Source of the DNA: Bremia lactucae
Taxonomy: Eukaryota; Oomycota; Peronosporomycetes; Peronosporales; Peronosporaceae
Direction of reading: 5' to 3'
Assembly (NCBI RefSeq): GCF_004359215.1
Contig: NC_090623.1
Span: 2,755,257-2,789,026 of the forward strand
Length of the DNA: 33,770 bases
Below the pieces are notes generated by a model that ran no database searches, was not told where the DNA came from, and saw only the letters and a program-made list of their open reading frames with translations. The position numbers were made by a program, and so were the translations under genes. Each line of letters begins with the position of its first letter. Positions within the stretch are counted from its first letter, which is position 1. Shown piece by piece: positions 28,001-33,770 of this stretch.

Positions 28001-28200
28001 GACCCGACGCTGTTGCAAAATCGCAATCGCGAGGCGGATCGTTAAAAAACGGTCGGGTTCAGTAGGTGCCGAGCGCCCTACTGATCCAGCAACGTTAAAA
28101 AATTGCAGGCCTTTTGATGAAAGTCGCACCTCACACACAAGTAATGTGTGTAACTGCCGCAGGTGATGAGTAAAAACCTCATCACCTTTTAAAGATAAAA

Positions 28201-28620
28201 GTGTCAAATAATTTGCCGCTTACGTCCCTAGACAGTTATAGGGCGTCGAACAATGATATTCGACGCCAATCACTTAAAGATCAGAGGCTCAAACTCGTTG
28301 AGCGCGATATATCTTTCACGAGAATGACAGTGCACCTAGCAACAGGCGCACCTGTAACAGTAACGATAATTCTGTATTACTATGCAATACACGTAGAAGG
28401 AAAACCAGTACGATGATGATTTCATTGTTCTTGATTTGTATGACAAATTTGATGTCAAACTAGTAGAAGGGAAACCAGTACGATGATGGTTTCATCGTAC
28501 TTGATTTGTATGACAAGTTTGATGACACACGTAGAAGGGAAATTAGTGCGATGATGGAACGTATAACGTCCCAATCCTGGTTGTCTTTCAAGACAACTTC
28601 TTAATATTAAGGATATATAT
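28201..28620 (+). pseudogene. Gypsy element C protease region with tandem duplication
   Basis: The frame from 28201 reads SFTRMTVHLATGAPVTVTII, the flap-side part of the protease. Then a segment coding YDDDFIVLDLYDKFDV is repeated (28393-28462, 28463-28530, partial 28531-28557). The repeat lengths are 70 and 68 bp, not multiples of three, so the frame is lost. The DSGA active site is not seen upstream. Confidence 0.7.
28393..28557 (+). repeat. Tandem repeat, 2.4 units of about 70 bp
   Basis: Each unit starts GTAGAAGG, passes CAGTACGATGATG, and ends TTGATTTGTATGACAA.TTTG. The first two full units differ at a handful of bases. It is an internal duplication of protease coding sequence, not a separate element. 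Confidence 0.85.
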
Positions 28621-28799
28621 AATTCGAGGATGTTTTCCCGAAATCCGTACCGTGCGAGTTGCCTAAAGATAAAGGCACTCGACACGAAATCGACCTGATT
28701 CCAGGTTCGAAATACTGTGTCATGAAGCAGTGACCACTGCTTCGTGAACAAGTTTTCGCGATCGACGAATTCTTTGCCGATCGCTTGGCAGCGGGCCAT

Positions 28800-29720
28800 G
28801 TCAGGAATTCAACCTCCCCACATAGCTGTACATCCTTCTATTTGCGTAAAGCAACAGGAGGATGGCGGAGTGCGCATAAGTTGCCCCTGTGACATTTAAG
28901 AAATGTGTAATTAATCTGTTGATATCGGTGCAAGATTCGCTATGATAACGTATTTGTTCACAGCAGAGCCATAAATGGAAAGTCGGACGTGAAAGTACAT
29001 CTTACCCACGTCCAGAAAGGTTCTTACATTTATGCGTAAGCGTAAGTGGCATGCAAATTTCAAAAAGTGTACATTCGCTGCCGTAAAAGATCAAGGCGAT
29101 CTCCGATTGGTCTGTTCCAGCCGATGATAAGGGACTTCGAAAGTTCTCGGCTTAGCGGCGTACCTACCTACACAAGTACGCACGCAATTACGCCAAAATG
29201 ACAGAATATTTCTTTTTTGTTGAAAAAAAATATAAAGTGCTCATCGAACGCTGATTGTCAGCGTTTCTTTGGGGCTTGATAAAATCGCCAAACTTGGTGA
29301 TTGCGGAACAAGATAGACTATATCATGTGGTCTGTGACGCCAGCAATTTTGCAATCGGCTGTGCCTATATGCCACAGGCGGTGCAGAGCGCGTCGCCTGT
29401 TATCAATCGCGTCAGCTTCAACCCGCCAAACGCAACTATTCAGTGCATGACAATGAGCTGCTTGCCATGAAGCATGCGCTAACTTAGGTTACGGTCTATC
29501 GCTTTGAAGATATACTATTTATTGTATATACGGACCATGCGTCTTTATGCACGGCCGTAAACAGCCCACACCTTTCGCAAAACATGGCAAGATGGTTGTC
29601 TTTCTTCTCGGGGTCTAACTTCCAGTGAAGAAAAAATTAAGACGACTTAACTTCGTCGCTGACCTTTTCGAGCCGGCCCGATATTGAGCCGGCTGCGCAA
29701 ATCAACAGTGAGCATACATA
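28800..29720 (+). pseudogene. Gypsy element C reverse transcriptase and RNase H, degenerate
   Basis: RT pieces include SRKVLTFMRKRKWHANFKKC with TFAAVKDQ (29015 region) and, after a gap, VLGLAAYL (29135 region). RNase H follows: DRLYHVVCDASNFAIGCAYM (29310 on), HDNELLAMKHAL (29449), and FEDILFIVYTDHASLCTAV with ARWLSFF (29500-29620). The RT catalytic YxDD box is not present in a readable form. Stops and shifts are frequent. Confidence 0.8.
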
Positions 29721-29869
29721 ACAATAAGTATTCCGTCGTCATCATTACTCAACAGTCCGAACTCGTAACGGCGAGGCGGATTGTAAGTAGAGCGTGGCCG
29801 CATTACGACGTGCCACTTTAAGAAAGGGCTTATCAAAAAGATATTGCTTTTAAAAGGATGAGGGTAGGA

Positions 29870-32464
29870 CAGGGTATGATAAAAAGAAGGGCATGCATGC
29901 CTTCTTCCCTAGGACATGCCTCTTTGCGTGCCCTATAATAAATTAATAACTAATTCATTGATTAATTCTACTAGCATAGATGTAGTGCATTAGATGAGAT
30001 ATGACAATCACAAGACCTTTATTCTGTGCTTCAACGGTATCAATAATTGACATCAATAATGTATAATCAACGTAAACCATTCATGATATCATCGATGCTA
30101 AAATCTTCTCCTACGGTACTACTAGCTAAAGGGTTGTTTTCGACATCATTTTCTGCATCAACGTCACCAATACCATTCTCAAGGCTTCAAAGTCAAAGTA
30201 TTCTTCCGTCACAGATACCTCATCAAGCTCAAAATTGACTTTCTCAAGCTCCTCGCATAATGGCTCAGTGGCAGTTTCTTGATCGTCAGCTATCTCAGTT
30301 TCATCATCATCAAAAATTCCCATTGAAGAACATTCAATTTCAGTGGTAGGTATCATTTTCTTTTCGGTCTTTGACCTTCTTCTTTCTCCCAGCCTCCCGT
30401 TGTATTTCCTTGCGAAGCTGCCCAAGCATATGAAGGCGGCTAACTTCAAGGCGATTTCTGGGCTCCCTCTTGACAAGCCCCGAACCTGAGAGTACCCTCT
30501 CACAAGCAGCTCATGGGGCACGATAGCACTAACGTTTAGGGAAAAACGACGCAATATTGGGGAATTTCCGGTAACTTCTTGCCAATATTGACGGACAGAT
30601 TTTGCTTCTTTGAAAACTTTGGTCTCATCAAAAGGAGTGTCCCCATTTTTGTAATTTATCGATTCATTAAATAAAAGGCCTGTTTCACGTTTGGTGAATT
30701 TCCACTTCTGGGCCATTTCCAAGCAAGCTCTAATTAGGCTGTCCTCATTCACCTTTCTAAAAATGGCCACATTTTTGGAAGTGGGATTAAGGAAAAGGCT
30801 GACAAAATAAATTGGATCATCAAATTCTTTAATTCGCCTTCCAGTTGCAGCAAGTACGTGCTTCTTGAATCCAATAATCCCCACATCCATTTTCGATATT
30901 GTGTGGTGGATGTAGATAGAATCTTTCAAAACATCCGATAGACTACTGCTTCGAGCTTCAAGGCGGTCTGTGAAAAGCATCAATGACTGGCTTGAGAGCT
31001 TTGATGATGCTGTCACTACTTGCAAAATGATTACGATTCATAATGGCGTTTCGTATTTCTCCATTATTGGTTGAAGGATATTCGATTTTGCTGCGTTGCT
31101 CTAAACAATATCGAAATCCTTCTTCAAATGTTGATACCCCGAGGCATACCTAGGCAAGAGAATACCATCGAGTTTTGCAAAAGGTGCTCAGGAAGCGGGT
31201 GATACCTTCCGCCCTCTGCCATTTCGCAGCGAATTTTGCCATATATGGGACGACGAGAAAAAAATCAACCAACTTTTAGTTAACTCGACAGAGTGGAATA
31301 ATAGCTGCAAATCCTGCTATATCTTTCGCAAGGAGATTGAAGGGATGCAAACAGCAGCGAATATTTATGATATTGGGAAACTCGTCCTGTACATCATTAC
31401 GCATCTTTATCACTGCATGAGGGTTGTCGGATAAACATGCGATTGCTGATTGCATCTGACCGCCTTTTTCAGAACTGTCAACACCAGTTGTTCCTTTAAG
31501 GCCAAGATTGTATGACGGTGACAGAGATGTCTTCAATCTCCAACACATGCTCTTCCTCCTCTTTCAATAGCATGATTGTATAGACAGAATTTCCGGATAC
31601 GTCCGTCCATTCATCTAGGCAAAGGGTAAATTTTTCATAAGTCGGAAGGAATGCCAGCTTATTCTAAAGCTGCCTTGAAAACATCTCCGTCAGATGACGA
31701 TTGCGTAGCATTTCACTGCTCGGCGGGCAATAGCCTAGAGAATGTCTTTATATAAACTTTTTTACATAGATGTTGTCGGCAAAACTAAACGGAATATTAC
31801 CATATTTGCTTAAAGGAAAACCGAATGCAACTCCTTAGCTTTTCCCTGGGACAGTGGCTTTACAACCCAACACTCTGTTGTAAGCGACGATGTTGTGCAC
31901 TGACACCTTCCGTTGTTGAACTGGACACGCAACTCGCAGAAGATGGGCCAACAGTCTGAGGTGCTTTCCCAATTAGTATCTCTCTCATCAGAATCTACTA
32001 CATCCGAATGGCAGCGGCATTTCCGTTGGATGAAGGTGGTGGTTCTGTTAGCTACTTCCTGCAGGTAATTTTTTTGTCTGGAATAAGGCAGTTCTTGCAA
32101 CGTAAAACATGCTAATGGAGCTTCTCTGGTTTTCCCTGTACTGCACTGATGCAGTAGCCATACCTAGTACTGTAGCGGTTACCCGAGCCCTTGTTGGTAG
32201 ACCGGGAAAAAATTGCCCAACGTGCACCTTGGGTGGGGAGAGGGGCAGCAAAGCCATTTGGAGGAGGTGGGAGGGGCATGTTTTAGGCGGGAGGAATGAG
32301 CGGAATGGGGGGAGAATAAAGGCGGGCTTTATTAATGGTTTGTGCCCTCTTAAAAGGGCAGCTAAATATGGAAAGGGGCATGCCTATATTTGTATCCTCC
32401 TTAAAAAGGACACGAATATGTCAAGCGGTATGCCTTCATAGCATGCTCGTGCCTTCATACCCCG
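29870..32464 (-). mobile_element. hAT DNA transposon, degenerate, inserted in gypsy pol
   Basis: Left end CAGGGTATGA...GGGCATGC (29870-29896) and, inverted at the right, CGGGGTATGAAGGCACGAGC (32464 down) look like imperfect terminal repeats of the CAGGG type used by hAT elements. Between them lies a minus-strand hAT transposase in pieces. The flanking 8 bp do not match as a target duplication. It separates the gypsy RNase H (to 29720) from the integrase (from 32563). Total length about 2.6 kb, plausible for a full-length element. Confidence 0.6.
30126..31650 (-). pseudogene. hAT-family transposase (DUF659 and C-terminal dimer region)
   Basis: Frames near 31640-31560 read LCLDEWTDVSGNSVYTIML and EEHVLEIEDIS. 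Frame 31548-31276 has GVDSSEKGGQMQSAIACLSD, FPNIINIRCCLHPFNLLAKD. Frame 31025-30126 (299 codons) has HHTISKMDVGIIGFKKHVLA, FDDPIYFVSLFLNP, and the dimer-region word VRQYWQEVTG...SAIVPHELLVRGYSQVRGLS. This is the DUF659/hAT-C pattern. The frames do not join without shifts, so the gene is inactive. An N-terminal remnant (GQFFPGLPTRARV, about 32220) lies upstream. Confidence 0.85.
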
Positions 32465-32562
32465 TAACCTATATGAGGGACTACCTTATAAATCCGTCCA
32501 ACAATCTTTAAAAGGATTGTCAAGACTGTATAGATCCTCAAAAGATCGAGACACAACACGCA

Positions 32563-33770
32563 ATGGTTTACTGTATTATACAGCCATTGCTGGCGGCACA
32601 CCTCATGTCGTTCTCCACCCATAATGATGATTTGCGATTACGCATCATGTATCAGTGCCACGATGCACCAATTATTGGTGAACATGAGAAGACATATCTC
32701 ACTATAAGTCGCGACTTCTACTGGCCACGCCATTATGAGTTCGTTCGCAAGTACAAACGTGCTTGCGAAGTTTGTCAACGGGTGAAGCCCAGTGCATCAA
32801 CCCGTGCTCCAGTACAACCTCTGTCGCTTGCGGCAGAAAGTTAGTAGTCAGTATCCATGGACTTCGTCTTCGGATTTCCCGACGGCAAACATAAAACCCC
32901 GCTTTTCTTGTATTTGTTGATCGTATAAGCAAAATGATGCATATTGCTGCAGTACCGGAGTCGATTACACCCAAAGGCTGAGATTTTGGCCATGTTGACA
33001 CGAAATTTGACTTCGCGGGTTACCCCGAGAGTTGGCCTCAGCTAGAGACCCTAAAATCACGGCGGAATTTAGCAAACTGTGTTCAAAGCATTTGAAATAC
33101 AATTAAAAATGTCAACTACTGATCATCCTAAAATAGTTTGTCGGACGAAGCGGGCAAACCGTACCTCGACGAGAAACTTTGCGGATACGTCCCCTCTTTT
33201 TAGAGTTGGAGCGAGTTCTTCCGATGGTAGAATTTGCCATCCACAGTTCAGTGCATGCTTCTTTAAGGCATACCACGTGTTATGTGAATTGCTTACGCCA
33301 CCCACGTATACCCACCTCGTTTGAGAGTGACTCTTATTCAAGTAGAGAGATTTGCTCGAGCAAAGAACCTTCTAGCTCTTGCTCATCACGCATTAGCATT
33401 AAGGTCAATGCGAATAACATTACTATTGATTTAATAAACATTGAAGTGGACAAACTCTGTAATAACAATAATGCTATCACTGACTTATACAACGATGCTC
33501 AAAGATTCAGCATCGAAAACAATATTATTAATGAGAATGATAATACTCTCAATAAAGAAGGGATTGATATCTCCGCAGTGCATCCAGTCGCACTGACAAG
33601 TAAAATAAGACCGAGTCAGCAAGTAAATTCATGTTGGCTAGAATAGCAGTGGTCCGTTTTGTACAGGATTCCATCGCTGATGCGGTGGACCGACAGAAAC
33701 GGAGCCCTGACAAAAATGGAAGAATAAACATACATTCATTGAATATTAATGACCTCCTACTCTCTGCGGT
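32563..33770 (+). pseudogene. Gypsy integrase, degenerate, running off the right edge
   Basis: The zinc-binding part reads LRLRIMYQCHDAP, then EKTYLTISRDFYWPRHYEFV and ACEVCQRVKPS (32635-32790). The core start SVSMDFVFG lies in the next frame (about 32850). Later MSTTDHP (33109), LPMVEFAIHSSVHASLRHTT (33218 on), LRHPRIPTSFESDS, and finally VVRFVQDSIADAVDRQKRSP (33654 on). Order and words fit the 3' part of a gypsy pol. Frame changes occur after 32840, near 33130 and near 33640, and the first zinc-binding histidine context (GEHEK for GHPGREK) is shortened. Confidence 0.88.

Noticed and set aside
1..33770. CRISPR arrays, rRNA or tRNA genes
   Set aside because: No regularly spaced short repeats and no cloverleaf or rRNA words were noticed by eye; a tRNAscan run would be decisive. 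The only tRNA-like sequences are retroelement primer sites.

Overview
This window looks like nuclear DNA of an oomycete (Peronosporales, probably a downy mildew or close relative). Three genes have short spliceosomal introns (59-81 bp, GT...AG), small gene islands sit in a sea of broken LTR retrotransposons, and the recognisable proteins are eukaryotic. One of them is a nuclear-type gene for SmpB, which fits oomycetes because their mitochondria are reported to carry tmRNA. The species call is inference. A run of exactly 100 N at 318-417 is a scaffold gap.

Layout. 1-1860: edge of a 159-bp inverted repeat, the gap, then the 5' end of a minus-strand Ty3/gypsy element (LTR 940-1379, primer site, gag start), followed by repeat debris. 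1865-3778: CCDC93, a one-exon gene. 3780-9835: a graveyard of nested elements holding copia LTR and pol debris, a gypsy gag copy, a MULE transposase fragment and a solo LTR with a perfect 5-bp target duplication. 9836-9994: the partner of the inverted repeat at position 1. 10000-19851: the main gene island, with two broken ORFs of unknown function, an alpha/beta hydrolase, two small uncertain minus-strand ORFs, a Rab5-type GTPase, SmpB, and a 980-residue coiled-coil/helical protein. 20140-33770: gypsy copies in both orientations and, inside a gypsy pol, a hAT transposon (29870-32464).

The intact genes are housekeeping in character. CCDC93 (CCC complex, endosomal recycling) and Rab5 (early endosome) both act in endosomal traffic, but they lie 11 kb apart and I see no sign of co-regulation. 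SmpB was reconstructed by hand from three exons. It implies ribosome rescue by trans-translation in an organelle, most likely the mitochondrion, and is the most interesting content of the window. It ends tail-to-tail with Rab5 (185 bp apart) and shares a 373-bp divergent promoter region with the large coiled-coil gene.

All retroelement copies seen here carry stops, frameshifts or deletions. Several families share one primer-binding site and carry strong hairpins in their LTRs.
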